NCBI GenBank assembly: GCA_002700765.1
Contig: PAEP01000041.1
Coordinates: 1 to 19,420 of the forward strand
Source of the DNA: Synechococcus sp. MED850
GTDB taxonomy: Bacteria > Cyanobacteriota > Cyanobacteriia > PCC-6307 > Cyanobiaceae
Length of the DNA: 19,420 nucleotides
Direction: 5' to 3'
The notes under the pieces are model-generated. The model saw only the letters and a program-made list of their open reading frames with translations. It ran no database searches and was not told the origin of the DNA. The translations under genes were made by a program, and so were the position numbers. Shown here piece after piece: positions 1 to 7,387 of the stretch (its first letter is position 1; every line of letters starts with the position of its first letter).

Positions 1-173
<173 letters not shown>

Positions 174-244
174 AACTTTTTGGTTCTTGCCTGAAAGACT
201 TTGTTTGATTCAGACGCGTGGCGAAAGCTGCAGATCCTATGCAG

Positions 245-268
245 TTCTCAAGGTTCAATCCTTGAGAA
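245..268 (+). other. Hairpin in the 23S-5S spacer (pre-rRNA processing stem)
   Basis: A perfect 9-bp inverted repeat (TTCTCAAGG / CCTTGAGAA) with a 6-nt loop sits about 12 nt before the 5S start. No T-run follows, so it is not a terminator. Its position suits a processing stem for separating 23S from 5S; that role is inferred from position only. Confidence 0.6.
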
Positions 269-279
269 TGTTTAACTAT

Positions 280-396
280 CCTGGTGTTCATGGCGGTGTG
301 GAACCACTCCGATCCATCCCGAACTCGGTTGTGAAACGCATCAGCGGCGACGATATTTGGGGGGTAGCCCCCTGAGAAAATAGCTCAATGCCAGGT
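280..396 (+). rRNA. rrf: 5S ribosomal RNA
   Basis: A 117-nt 5S gene downstream of 23S. The 5' end TCCTGGTGTTCATGGCGG and the 3' end AATGCCAGGT can pair to form the terminal helix I. The interior CCGATCCATCCCGAACTCGG block is the highly conserved loop B/helix III region. The ends are placed from helix I pairing and may be off by 1-2 nt. No tRNA gene is seen between 5S and the following terminator. Confidence 0.95.
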
Positions 397-473
397 AAAA
401 CATTCTTATTTAAAGGGGTTGGCGATGAGCGTTGATCATTGATGGTCAACCCATCACCATCCCCCTTCTGAAG

Positions 474-502
474 AAACCACCTCGATATGAGGTGGTTTTT
501 TT
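474..502 (+). terminator. Intrinsic terminator of the rRNA operon
   Basis: The stem CCACCTC / GAGGTGG (477-483 with 489-495), extended by flanking A-T pairs and closed by the short loop GATAT, is followed by seven T residues at 496-502. It lies about 80 nt after 5S and 60 nt before the next gene, so it most likely ends rRNA transcription. The stretch between 5S and this stem (397-473) holds smaller inverted repeats, such as GATGGT/ACCATC, but no gene. Confidence 0.85.
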
Positions 503-561
503 GTGCACCTATGCTCTTCTCTTGGTGTCAGATGTAACGTTGCAGAAGAAGTGGGCTCAAC

Positions 562-1497
562 GTGAAGGTCTCTCTGTTGAAGCCAGCGCGATCGTTGCTG
601 TATTTATGGAAAGCATATGGTCGATGGGCTGAATCAGGGTGTGTTGATCTCAGTGCTGCTTTTGCCTATTACTCATTGCAGTCGATTTTTCCGCTGCTCT
701 TAATTGCTTTGTCTGTTGCCGCAAGAATTTACGGCAAAGGCAGTGGTGTCGATGAAGTCCTCAGGTCAATCAGCCCTTTGCTTCCACCCTCAGTGGTGGA
801 TTTAGTCGAGTCCACCCTGCTGGGGCTCGTGGCCCAGGGATTTGGTGCTGGTTTGCTTGGCGTGGCCGTGTTGTTGCTGACGGCCAGCAATGTCTATCTC
901 ACGTTGCAACGGGGGGCGGATCGACTGTGGTCAGAAGTCCTTCCCAATCCCTCTGATCAGGAGGGGATGAGAATTCAGTTTCTTGAGTTTCTGCGTAGTC
1001 GCTTACAAGCGTTTCTGGTTGTGTTGTCTTTGGCTGTGTTGATTGTGATTGAGCAGATTATCGTTGGTTTGAGCAAATTGCCTCAGGAGTTGATTGCTAA
1101 CTTGGAGGCTTTTTCCCCTGGCTTAAAGCGTCTTTTTCACAACCAGCATGTGTTTGCATTTGGCTCCTTGATCGCACCAGCGCTTTGGCTGTCTTTGTTG
1201 GCATTTGTTTTACAACGGGTCTTGCCAAGTCGTCGAATCCCTTGGAGGCCACTGATTCCGGGATCAATTGTTATAGGCGTCGTTTTGTCGGTTCTTAATA
1301 TCATTTTAAGTCTCAGTATTGTGTCTCTCGGTAATCGATTCCAGGCCTATGGAGTGATTGGAGGCGTTTTGGTTCTCACGCTTTGGGTTTGGCTGGTTGG
1401 AGTGATTTTGTATTACGGACAGTGTCTAAGTGTTGAGCTTGTTGAGGCTCGGATGCGTCGTCAGAATCGTGGACACCCGAACCTTGCTCAAGCTTGA
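562..1497 (+). CDS. YihY/virulence factor BrkB family membrane protein
   Basis: A 311-residue polytopic inner-membrane protein of the YihY/BrkB family (once mislabelled RNase BN). The function is not firmly known; transport or envelope roles have been suggested. Family marks visible are the N-terminal DLSAAFAYYSLQSIFPLLL segment (about residues 29-47), six hydrophobic stretches, and the C-terminal AYGVIGGVLVLTLWVWL ... YGQCLSVEL region near 268-298. The length fits the family. I kept the GTG at 562; a purine-rich GCAGAAGAAG lies a little far upstream, so a nearby alternative start is possible. The gene follows the rRNA terminator and probably has its own promoter, which I could not pinpoint. 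Its codon use is visibly richer in A and T (many TTG, GTT, ATT codons) than genes further along. Confidence 0.88.
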   Translation: MKVSLLKPARSLLYLWKAYGRWAESGCVDLSAAFAYYSLQSIFPLLLIALSVAARIYGKGSGVDEVLRSISPLLPPSVVDLVESTLLGLVAQGFGAGLLGVAVLLLTASNVYLTLQRGADRLWSEVLPNPSDQEGMRIQFLEFLRSRLQAFLVVLSLAVLIVIEQIIVGLSKLPQELIANLEAFSPGLKRLFHNQHVFAFGSLIAPALWLSLLAFVLQRVLPSRRIPWRPLIPGSIVIGVVLSVLNIILSLSIVSLGNRFQAYGVIGGVLVLTLWVWLVGVILYYGQCLSVELVEARMRRQNRGHPNLAQA

Positions 1498-1576
1498 TCA
1501 ATCATGCAAAAGATGGATGATGAGTGCCATCGTGTGTTGAACAATTTTTAAGACGCTCCACTGTTTTGATCTGTTA

Positions 1577-1924
1577 ATGAACCGTTCAACATTTCTGCTC
1601 TGGTCTTCGCTGCTCCTTCTGATTCTGCTGCTTCCCACTGCTGCGGGTCGCGTGCTTCTGGATCTTGCCGGTGGTCTTGTGGTGGTTCTGTTGGCCCTCC
1701 CGCTGCTGTTGACCGGGCTTGGATGGATCGGATGGAAGCTGTTGCAATCCCGAATGGTCCCGTGTCCAGCTTGCGGTGCTGTCAGTTTTGGTCGCCAGGA
1801 CCGATGTGGAGTGTGTGGTGCCGAACTTCAGGATCACGGTTCCAATGCATCAGCCGATCCCATGGTTCCCGCCAGTGAAGTCACCATTGATGTGTCGGCT
1901 CAGGATGTCGGCTCTGAGCCTTGA
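1577..1924 (+). CDS. Small membrane-anchored zinc-ribbon protein
   Basis: A 115-residue protein of unknown function. Two hydrophobic segments (about residues 6-22 and 28-56) form a hairpin membrane anchor. They are followed by a four-cysteine zinc-ribbon knuckle pair, CPACG (C63, C66) and CGVCG (C77, C80), 10 residues apart. The acidic, probably disordered tail carries EVTIDVSAQDV. The ATG at 1577 begins a typical Met-Asn-Arg plus hydrophobic N-terminus. The gene lies 79 bp after the yihY-type gene on the same strand, and its last 25 bp overlap the 3' end of the converging DUF2834 gene. The zinc-binding fold is inferred from cysteine spacing. I cannot name a partner; a membrane-tethered adaptor or sensor is one reading. 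Confidence 0.78.
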   Translation: MNRSTFLLWSSLLLLILLLPTAAGRVLLDLAGGLVVVLLALPLLLTGLGWIGWKLLQSRMVPCPACGAVSFGRQDRCGVCGAELQDHGSNASADPMVPASEVTIDVSAQDVGSEP

Positions 1925-2283
1925 TCGCTGTCCCCGGTGTTGCCTTGCTCTGCTTGCCATTGGCGCTCACGCAGAAACAAAAAGAACGGAGCTCCACAGG
2001 CAAAAGCGACACCCACACTCAAGAGAATTGCAATCCACCATCCTTTGATCTTTTGGCGAGGGCCCTCCACCGCGATCCAGATGCTCACGGCCGTTGCTCC
2101 AATCAGAAGATCTGCCGACAGTGAGCGTGCAGCTGCAGTGGAACTTGACTCCGCGATGAATCGCTGGAGATCAAATGCATTGCCAGCACTTTCGGCCATG
2201 AACTGCAGATTGGCCTGCCATGGCAGGACGGCTCCAAGGATCGCCAGCAACAAGTAAATCCAGGGCAACGCTTTACGCATCAT
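1900..2283 (-). CDS. DUF2834 domain-containing membrane protein
   Basis: A roughly 127-residue integral membrane protein resembling the cyanobacterial DUF2834 family; the function is unknown. Three hydrophobic segments are visible: an N-terminal ALPWIYLLLAILGAVLPW (about 5-22), a central DLLIGATAVSIWIAVEGPR, and a C-terminal WWIAILLSVGVAFACGAPFF. The DLLI...E and PFFLFLRER patterns are those I associate with the family. Start choice: ATGs at 2283 and 2280 are adjacent and a TTG lies at 2286; I chose 2283. This start lies inside the end of xseB (11-bp overlap), which suggests translational coupling as the last gene of an xseA-xseB-DUF2834 operon. Its 3' end overlaps the opposing zinc-ribbon gene by 25 bp, so the two transcripts have complementary tails. 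Confidence 0.82.
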   Translation of the reverse strand: MMRKALPWIYLLLAILGAVLPWQANLQFMAESAGNAFDLQRFIAESSSTAAARSLSADLLIGATAVSIWIAVEGPRQKIKGWWIAILLSVGVAFACGAPFFLFLRERQWQAEQGNTGDSDQGSEPTS

Positions 2284-2530
2284 CAAGAGGTGTCAGGGTC
2301 TGTGGATTGAGCTCAATGACCGCTTGTTCAGTTGATCTGAGCAAACTTTCACAGTGTTCGAGGTAAACCTGGCCGCGTTGGTAATGGCGTTGCAGTTCAG
2401 CCATCGGCACTGCATCGTTTTGAAGTTCTGCCAGCAGCAGATCCAACGCGGTCAGTGACTCTTCATAACTGAGCTGTTCAGCGTCTCGCTTCCAGCTCTT
2501 GATCTCTTCGGACAGGGGAGGGTTGCTCAT
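2273..2530 (-). CDS. xseB: Exodeoxyribonuclease VII small subunit
   Basis: An 85-residue small subunit of exonuclease VII, which degrades single-stranded DNA from either end in complex with several XseB copies per XseA. The family pattern is present: LSYEESLTALDLLLAELQ (about 20-37), the short turn, then LQRHYQRGQVYLEHCESLL (about 45-63), forming the two-helix XseA-binding hairpin. Its ATG overlaps the xseA stop codon in an ATGA arrangement (2527-2530), typical of coupled translation and of fixed subunit stoichiometry. The length is normal for the family. Confidence 0.93.
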   Translation of the reverse strand: MSNPPLSEEIKSWKRDAEQLSYEESLTALDLLLAELQNDAVPMAELQRHYQRGQVYLEHCESLLRSTEQAVIELNPQTLTPLDDA

Positions 2531-3705
2531 GATGGAGGTTGGGACGGCGCATCAACGAATCGGTCCACCGTTGTTACCAATGTTCCATCTTGAAATTGCA
2601 CGTTCAGACGATCGCCTGGGTTGGCTTCACTGGCTCGAAGCAAGGAAGACCCGTCCATCGCCGTCACCATGGCCAGACCACGCTTCAGCCAACGCTCGGG
2701 TGAGAGGGCGTTCAGCAACTGACGCTTTTGGGTCAGAGCGTTTCTGTGGCGTTGAAGCATCAGCGCTGGTGCCATCAGCTCCAGTTGGCGCTGTTTCTCC
2801 TTCAAACGTTGCTGCTCACGATTGAGCCACCAATGGTGGTGGTCGTGTAGTCGCTGACGTCGTTGCTGCAAGCCCTGCAGGGCTTCGTTGCGATCGGGGA
2901 GCAGCGCCACGATGGCCGCTGTTGGAGTCGCGGCCCGCATGTCCGCGACGAGGTCGGCCACCGTCAGGTCATCCTCATGGCCGATCCCCGTCACCACCGG
3001 CAGCGGGAAACAGGCCAGATCCCGGCAAAGGTCCTCGTCGTCGAAGACAGCGAGATCTTCGCGGCTACCTCCCCCCCGCGCCAGCACCAGCGCATCGAGT
3101 TGAAGCGATTTGTGCTGCGCAGCCAGGGAAGACAGCACGTTGCGGATTGTTGGCGCTACGGAACCTTGAACAGGGATGGGGATCACGAGCAAAGTCGTCA
3201 GCGGCCAGCGTTCTTTTGCGGTCCGAAGCATGTCCGCCAGCGCTGAACTCGGAACGCTTGTCAGAATCGCGATCACCGCGGGTTGGGATGGAAGAACCCG
3301 TTTCCGCTCAGCTCGGATGATGCCTTCATCGGTGAGCAGAGCCCGAACCTGCTCGAATTGCCGCAGAACCGTGGTGAGGCTCGGCCTGATGTCCAGCACC
3401 TGAACCGTGAGATTGGCTCGTGCTGCCCAGAAATTCAGCTTGCCCACCACCAGAACTCCATCGCCGTCGTCCGGGCGATAGCTGAGCTGCTTCAGTCTCG
3501 ATGACCAAACCACAGCGGAAATGCTGGCATCACCGTCAGTGAGGGTCAGCCAGAGATGCCCCTTTTTGACTTGCGGCTTCAGAACACTTGCATCGACCAG
3601 GAAACGAGGCGCAAACCCCCGCTCGAGCAAGCTGCCGATAGCGGCATTGAGTTCGCAGACCGTGTAGGTCGGAATCGGATCAGCGATCAAGGCGGCGGTA
3701 GGCAA
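2527..3705 (-). CDS. xseA: Exodeoxyribonuclease VII large subunit
   Basis: A 392-residue catalytic subunit of exonuclease VII, acting on single-stranded DNA in repair and recombination. The N-terminal OB fold spans about 12-107 (PTYTVCELNAAIG ... WLTLTDGDASISAVVW). The nuclease domain follows, with RGGGSREDL (210-218) and GIGHEDDLTVADL (240-252) then MRAATPTA, the signature metal/active-site motifs. A charged Gln/Arg-rich coiled coil for XseB binding follows, and the C-terminal GDRLNVQFQDGTLVTTV motif closes it. The protein is slightly shorter than the E. coli enzyme, as expected for cyanobacteria. The start is TTG at 3705; another TTG at 3690 is possible and no ATG is available before the OB fold. 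The 5' end may overlap a tiny upstream reading frame (3680-3769). Confidence 0.95.
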   Translation of the reverse strand: MPTAALIADPIPTYTVCELNAAIGSLLERGFAPRFLVDASVLKPQVKKGHLWLTLTDGDASISAVVWSSRLKQLSYRPDDGDGVLVVGKLNFWAARANLTVQVLDIRPSLTTVLRQFEQVRALLTDEGIIRAERKRVLPSQPAVIAILTSVPSSALADMLRTAKERWPLTTLLVIPIPVQGSVAPTIRNVLSSLAAQHKSLQLDALVLARGGGSREDLAVFDDEDLCRDLACFPLPVVTGIGHEDDLTVADLVADMRAATPTAAIVALLPDRNEALQGLQQRRQRLHDHHHWWLNREQQRLKEKQRQLELMAPALMLQRHRNALTQKRQLLNALSPERWLKRGLAMVTAMDGSSLLRASEANPGDRLNVQFQDGTLVTTVDRFVDAPSQPPS

Positions 3706-3769
3706 GACCCCAATAGAGACAAACCAAACCGCTCACAGCGGCGAGTCCGCACCCCCAGATTCGATGCAT
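3680..3769 (-). CDS. Possible 29-residue membrane miniprotein upstream of xseA
   Basis: A short frame from ATG at 3769 reads Met-His-Arg, then a hydrophobic stretch (GCGLAAVSGLVCLYWGLAY), then a basic end RRLDR and a TGA. A single transmembrane helix with a positive C-terminus is plausible. It overlaps the xseA start by 26 bp, so it could be a leader peptide that couples to xseA or an unrelated small membrane protein. No Shine-Dalgarno sequence is visible before the ATG, and a longer in-frame version would start inside the hli terminator. I do not recognise a family; this is a weak call. Confidence 0.3.
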   Translation of the reverse strand: MHRIWGCGLAAVSGLVCLYWGLAYRRLDR

Positions 3770-3913
3770 TTGGGTGGTGGAGATGGCGAAGATTACAAGT
3801 GCACTGCTCAGCAGCCTTGAGCCATCGCGCCGGTTGTGAACGTACAGCGGTGCCAAGACCGAAACCGATGTGTCTTGCACCACTGTGATGCATCGTTCGG
3901 TCAATTTGACAAC

Positions 3914-3942
3914 AAAAAACCTCACCGGAAGACCGGTGAGGC
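3914..3942 (-). terminator. Intrinsic terminator of the hli gene
   Basis: Read on the minus strand, GCCTCACCGG-TCTT-CCGGTGAGG forms a perfect 9-bp stem with a 4-nt loop, followed by six T residues. It begins 23 nt after the hli stop codon, which indicates a monocistronic hli transcript separated from xseA. Confidence 0.85.
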
Positions 3943-3965
3943 TTTTGAAAGCGATGGTGAAGCAA

Positions 3966-4112
3966 TCAGCCGAGGCCGATTTGGGACAGGATGCCCTGGC
4001 CGGTGAGCAGTTCGGTGCCGAGGCCGATGACGAAACCCATCATGGCGAGACGACCGTTCCAGGTTTCAGCGAAGTTGACGAAACCGAAGCGGGCCTGAGT
4101 GTTGTCGGACAT
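3966..4112 (-). CDS. hli: High-light-inducible protein (one-helix LHC-like)
   Basis: A 48-residue Hli (HLIP/SCP) protein, a single-helix chlorophyll-a/b-binding-like thylakoid protein. Family members bind chlorophyll and carotenoid and protect photosystem II and chlorophyll synthesis under excess light. The diagnostic helix ETWNGRLAMMGFVIGLGTE is present (about 16-34), with the E-x2-N-G-R-x-A-M-x-G pigment-ligand motif, followed by LLTGQGILSQIGLG. The frame is open further upstream, but the ATG at 4112 (MSDNTQARFGFVNFAE) is the right start: it gives the normal length and conserved N-terminus. The upstream extension has no family features. The gene stands alone, 92 bp after hrpB on the same strand, with its own terminator and a possible RpaB half-site before it. 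Confidence 0.95.
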   Translation of the reverse strand: MSDNTQARFGFVNFAETWNGRLAMMGFVIGLGTELLTGQGILSQIGLG

Positions 4113-4140
4113 TGAGAGAAGGAACCGGTTGGTTGGGCCA

Positions 4141-4148
4141 AATGTAAC
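4141..4148 (-). promoter_or_regulatory. Possible HLR1 half-site (RpaB) upstream of hli
   Basis: On the minus strand, GTTACATT lies 28 nt before the hli ATG. It matches one half of the HLR1 element (two G/T-TTACA-A/T-A/T repeats two bases apart) that the response regulator RpaB binds at high-light genes in cyanobacteria. The neighbouring half-site positions do not match, so only a single half is seen. The link to hli regulation is inference. Confidence 0.35.
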
Positions 4149-4204
4149 AAAGGTTGGAGATTTGTTGCCTGTGTTTGCGGAAACCCGTCTCTGTGCTTGC
4201 AGAT

Positions 4205-6721
4205 TCAGGGACCTTTCACCGTAACTCTCTCCTTGGTGGAGGCTGTGGCAACAGCCTTGAGCGGATCCTGAGGCCATGGATGTTTCGGGTAGCGCCCGCG
4301 CATCTCACGACGCACATCCAGGTAGCTGCCTGCCCAGAAGCCAGCAAGATCACGTGTTCGTTGTAGTGGTCTGCCCGCAGGAGAGAGCAGTTCAAGCGTG
4401 ACCGGCAGGCGTCCATTCAGAACGCACGGACCCAATCCACATCCGAACATCTCCTGGAGTTTGACGGCAAGGACCACTTGATCATCCGCGTCGTAGCGCA
4501 GCGCTGCTGAACGTCCGCTTGGAATGGGAAGGTGCGTCGGCAGCAGCTGGTCCAGTTGGTGTCGCTGCTGCCACTCCAACGCCCCCCAAAGGCAGGTCTC
4601 GAGGCTGGCCGCGTCGAGATCTCGCAAGCGGTAACAACCCTCCAAGGCAGGCCCAAGCCAATCCTCCAGCGCATCCATGAGGTGACCCAGATCCCTCCTA
4701 GGCCAGGGTCGTCCCAGCTGGCGGTGGGCCAGATCAAGGCGGTAACGCAGTTGGATCAGCTGCTCTGACCAAGGAAGCGCATCCAACCGACCGCTCTCCC
4801 GCAGCACTTTGAGCAGCAGGTCCCGGCAGTGTTCCCCCGAGGGCTTCGGCTGGGCCTCCCTGCGGACCAGCAGGGGTCCCAGGCTCAGCACCCGCTCCGC
4901 CCGGATCCGTTGATCCTCTGCATCCCACTCCAGCCTGTCTTGCCAACATCCCTCGCGTTCAGCCAGACGCTCCACGGCGTTGGCATCTAGAGGGAAGGCG
5001 AGATGAATCCTGGCGTCCCGTTGGCCGTTGTCCACTCTGGCTACGGCAAGCGCGTCGCACTCGATCAGAGGATCGTGGTCAAGGAGACGGGCACCTCGTC
5101 CCTGGCGCAGCAGGTATGTCCCCCGCTGCCCCTGACGCTTCAGGGCCAACCATTGGGGAAAGGCGTTGAGAATCAGTTCGGCCCCTGTGATCGCCAACGG
5201 TTCAGGCGACTGGGGTGGATTGAGTCGCCTGAGTTGTCGCATCAGCTGACGGCTGACCTGCCGCAGGTTGCTCAGTCGCGGCAGGCGGTGCATGGCCTGC
5301 AGCCGCTCATTCAGATCGCAGCCGACCTCGCGAGCCTGGAGAGGGTCGCGGTCGCTGAGCAACGCCGCAAGATCGCAGCCAAGTTCAGGGTTGCCACAGC
5401 GCCAAGCCTCCAACATCAAGATGCCGAGCCTTGGATGCACGCTGAGGCCGTTGAGCAGCTTTCCGGTTGCGCTCAACCGCCCAGACGGCAGCAAGACTTT
5501 CACCATTGTCAGCTGATCGCGTCCGTCCTGCAGAGCTGCGGCTGGTGGGGGTTCCAGCCAGGGCAGCTGCTCACCAAGACCGGCCCCCCAAGCAGCCAGC
5601 TCGAGCACGATTGGCTGGGGATCGGCTCGTTGCAGCTCCGGTGGACTGAAAGCCGGGCGCCGCTGCTGGTTGGCCGGTGACCACAAGCGAACGCAACAGC
5701 CGGGACCTTGGCGCCCGGCACGCCCTTGGCGTTGATCGGCGCTGGCCAAGCTGGAGAGTACGGTTTCCAGTCCTTCCATGCCCGTGGTGGGGTCGTAACG
5801 CAGCTGTCGACTGAGGCCGCTGTCGATGACCAGACAGACGCCGTCCAGGGTGAGAGAGCTTTCTGCGATGGCACTGGCAAGGATCAACTTGCCGGCGAAG
5901 CCTGACTTGCAGCGCCCTAGGGCTTGATGCTGTGCGTCGAGAGAAAGATCTCCATGGAGGGGATGGATCTCCCAGTCCACCAACGAGGAGGCGTCCCTGA
6001 GCAGATTCAGGCAGCGGTTGATTTCTGTTAGGCCAGGCAGAAACACCAGCACTCCACTGGCTTCCGGCAGTGAGAGGGCATGATTTTCCACGGCTCGTAG
6101 CACCTGCCGCGGCAGGGATTCATCCGGTTTCGGAAGCTGATGGTGGGTCTCAACAGGAAAACAGCGACCTTCGCTTTTCAGCACGATCGCTTCGGGCAGA
6201 CGCGGCTTCAAATCCGACAGATCGAGGGTGGCCGACATCAGCAGCAGGCATAAATCAGGCCTGAGCTCAGAACGGGCCTCCCGCAGCAAGGTCAGAGAAA
6301 GCTCGGCATCGCGCCGTCGCTCATGGAATTCATCGAAGACCACACACCCCACGCCGTCGAGGGATGGATCCGCCTGCAACCGTCGCAGAAACAGGCCATC
6401 GGTCATGATTTCGACTTGTGTGCTCTCAGAACGGAGCTGCTCTCCACGAATGGAGTAACCGATCAGTTGGCCGACGGGCTGGTCGAGGCTCTCAGCGAGT
6501 CGTTTGGCGGCGGCGCGAGCGGCCAGACGTCTTGGCTCAACGATCCAGATGCGCCCCTGGAAGGGTGGGCTGTCGTGCTTCGTTCCCAGCCGGTTGATCA
6601 GGGCCAGGGGGACACGGGTGGTTTTCCCTGCACCCGGAGGTGCCTGCAGGAGCACAGTTGCACCATCGACCAGCAGCTCACAGAGCTGAGGTAACAGCGC
6701 GTCGATGGGGTAAGTCCGCAA
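4205..6721 (-). CDS. hrpB: ATP-dependent RNA helicase HrpB (DEAH family)
   Basis: An 838-residue DExH-box helicase of the HrpB type, a family with poorly defined RNA targets. Motifs in order are Walker A APPGAGKTT (27-35), VEPRRLAARA (61-70), GYSIRGE (88-94), motif II DEFHERRRDAEL (130-141), motif III SAT (163-165), ESSLTLDGV, and motif VI with QRQGRAGRQGPG near 338-349. The HrpB-specific C-terminal domain ends in RYPKHPWPQDP. The length is that of full HrpB proteins. The start is TTG at 6721 (TTG-CGG-ACT-TAC); no in-frame ATG lies near it. A 34-residue gene ends 35 bp upstream on the same strand, so hrpB may share its transcript. Confidence 0.95.
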   Translation of the reverse strand: MRTYPIDALLPQLCELLVDGATVLLQAPPGAGKTTRVPLALINRLGTKHDSPPFQGRIWIVEPRRLAARAAAKRLAESLDQPVGQLIGYSIRGEQLRSESTQVEIMTDGLFLRRLQADPSLDGVGCVVFDEFHERRRDAELSLTLLREARSELRPDLCLLLMSATLDLSDLKPRLPEAIVLKSEGRCFPVETHHQLPKPDESLPRQVLRAVENHALSLPEASGVLVFLPGLTEINRCLNLLRDASSLVDWEIHPLHGDLSLDAQHQALGRCKSGFAGKLILASAIAESSLTLDGVCLVIDSGLSRQLRYDPTTGMEGLETVLSSLASADQRQGRAGRQGPGCCVRLWSPANQQRRPAFSPPELQRADPQPIVLELAAWGAGLGEQLPWLEPPPAAALQDGRDQLTMVKVLLPSGRLSATGKLLNGLSVHPRLGILMLEAWRCGNPELGCDLAALLSDRDPLQAREVGCDLNERLQAMHRLPRLSNLRQVSRQLMRQLRRLNPPQSPEPLAITGAELILNAFPQWLALKRQGQRGTYLLRQGRGARLLDHDPLIECDALAVARVDNGQRDARIHLAFPLDANAVERLAEREGCWQDRLEWDAEDQRIRAERVLSLGPLLVRREAQPKPSGEHCRDLLLKVLRESGRLDALPWSEQLIQLRYRLDLAHRQLGRPWPRRDLGHLMDALEDWLGPALEGCYRLRDLDAASLETCLWGALEWQQRHQLDQLLPTHLPIPSGRSAALRYDADDQVVLAVKLQEMFGCGLGPCVLNGRLPVTLELLSPAGRPLQRTRDLAGFWAGSYLDVRREMRGRYPKHPWPQDPLKAVATASTKERVTVKGP

Positions 6722-6756
6722 TCGTGATGCGTTGGGCAGTGAGCGGAGATCTCGTC

Positions 6757-6861
6757 TTAGCGGACGAAGTTCAAGGCGCCGAACAGGAGAAGGCTGCTGA
6801 TCGCCCCCAACGTCGCGAGCAGCTGAACCAAGGGACTGACGGACTGGGTGAGACTGGCCAT
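6757..6861 (-). CDS. 34-residue single-helix membrane miniprotein
   Basis: An ATG at 6861 opens a 34-codon frame: MASLTQSVSPLVQLL, then a hydrophobic run continuing to SSLLLFGALNFVR and a TAA stop. It predicts one transmembrane helix with a short soluble N-terminus and a basic final residue, much like small thylakoid subunits of cyanobacteria. I compared it mentally with PsbX, PsbY, PsbM, Psb30, PetM, PetN, PsaI and PsaM and it matches none, so no name is given. A purine-rich stretch (AAGAAAAA) before the ATG may serve as ribosome site. It lies between the 127-residue gene and hrpB on the same strand. It is short enough to be skipped by automatic annotation. Confidence 0.55.
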   Translation of the reverse strand: MASLTQSVSPLVQLLATLGAISSLLLFGALNFVR

Positions 6862-6876
6862 AAAGTTTTTCTTAAA

Positions 6877-6905
6877 GGCCGATATCCCTTCGTCATAGAT
6901 CGGCC
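6877..6905 (-). other. Inverted repeat upstream of the 34-residue gene
   Basis: The arms GGCCGAT (6877-6883) and ATCGGCC (6899-6905) are perfectly complementary over 7 bp with a 15-nt loop. On the minus strand the second arm is followed by TTTAAG, and the ATG of the miniprotein gene lies 15 nt after the stem. It could be a weak terminator for the 127-residue gene or a structured leader for the small gene. Sequence alone does not decide. Confidence 0.4.
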
Positions 6906-6947
6906 AATTGTTGAGGCGCTGTAGTTGTTCTTACGCCTTAACACGAC

Positions 6948-7331
6948 TCACCGCACGTGACGGGTGCCATCGACGGGGTGGTACTCCTCGCCGGTGAGCT
7001 CTTCAAACACGATCGCTGGAAGTCCTGTCTCGAACATGGTTTGCAAGGCTTCCTTGAGGTATGGATTCCAGCCACCGGTGCTGACCTGACCATGGCGAAC
7101 AGTCCAGTCCCAGGTCCCTTGAAGATCCCTCGGAATACGGCCTTCACGATCGCGGCGGGCCACAAGATCAAGGGACTCCACCAGGCCGACCTGGATCGGG
7201 TCTTTGCCGTAGGCCGGCGTGAGGCTCAGCTCAAGCCTGACGGGATCTTCCTTGAGGAGCCGCAGCCGGAATCGGGGCGGGAGCTTAAGGCTCTTAATCA
7301 CAGCGACAACAATGCGTGTTCTCTGGTCCAC
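6948..7331 (-). CDS. Conserved hypothetical protein, 127 residues
   Basis: A soluble protein without signal peptide or membrane segment. It begins with a basic LKLPPRFRLRLLKEDPVRLEL region, followed by ESLDLVARRDREG and a C-terminal part rich in aromatic and acidic residues (GTWDWTVRHG ... FEELTGEEYHPVDGTRHVR). The base composition and residue mix are those of a real gene. I do not recognise a named domain; it looks like a cyanobacterial family of unknown function. The start is GTG at 7331, supported by an AGGGG about 8 nt upstream. It sits between the DUF2973 gene (56 bp upstream) and the miniprotein gene on the same strand and may be transcribed with them. Confidence 0.72.
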   Translation of the reverse strand: MDQRTRIVVAVIKSLKLPPRFRLRLLKEDPVRLELSLTPAYGKDPIQVGLVESLDLVARRDREGRIPRDLQGTWDWTVRHGQVSTGGWNPYLKEALQTMFETGLPAIVFEELTGEEYHPVDGTRHVR

Positions 7332-7387
7332 TCGGTCGACCCCTATCGAATCCGTGAAGGTGCCGGATTGGGCACCAGCTCTCTAAC

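Noticed and set aside
187..375. Open frame across the 23S-5S spacer and 5S
   Set aside because: It overlaps 5S rRNA and is not a protein gene.
4113..4277. N-terminal extension of the hli frame
   Set aside because: The extension overlaps the hrpB end, lacks Hli features, and would make the protein twice the usual length.
5003..5680. 225-residue open frame on the + strand
   Set aside because: It lies fully inside hrpB on the other strand, has no domain features, and its composition is that of a reverse-complement shadow of a G+C-rich gene.
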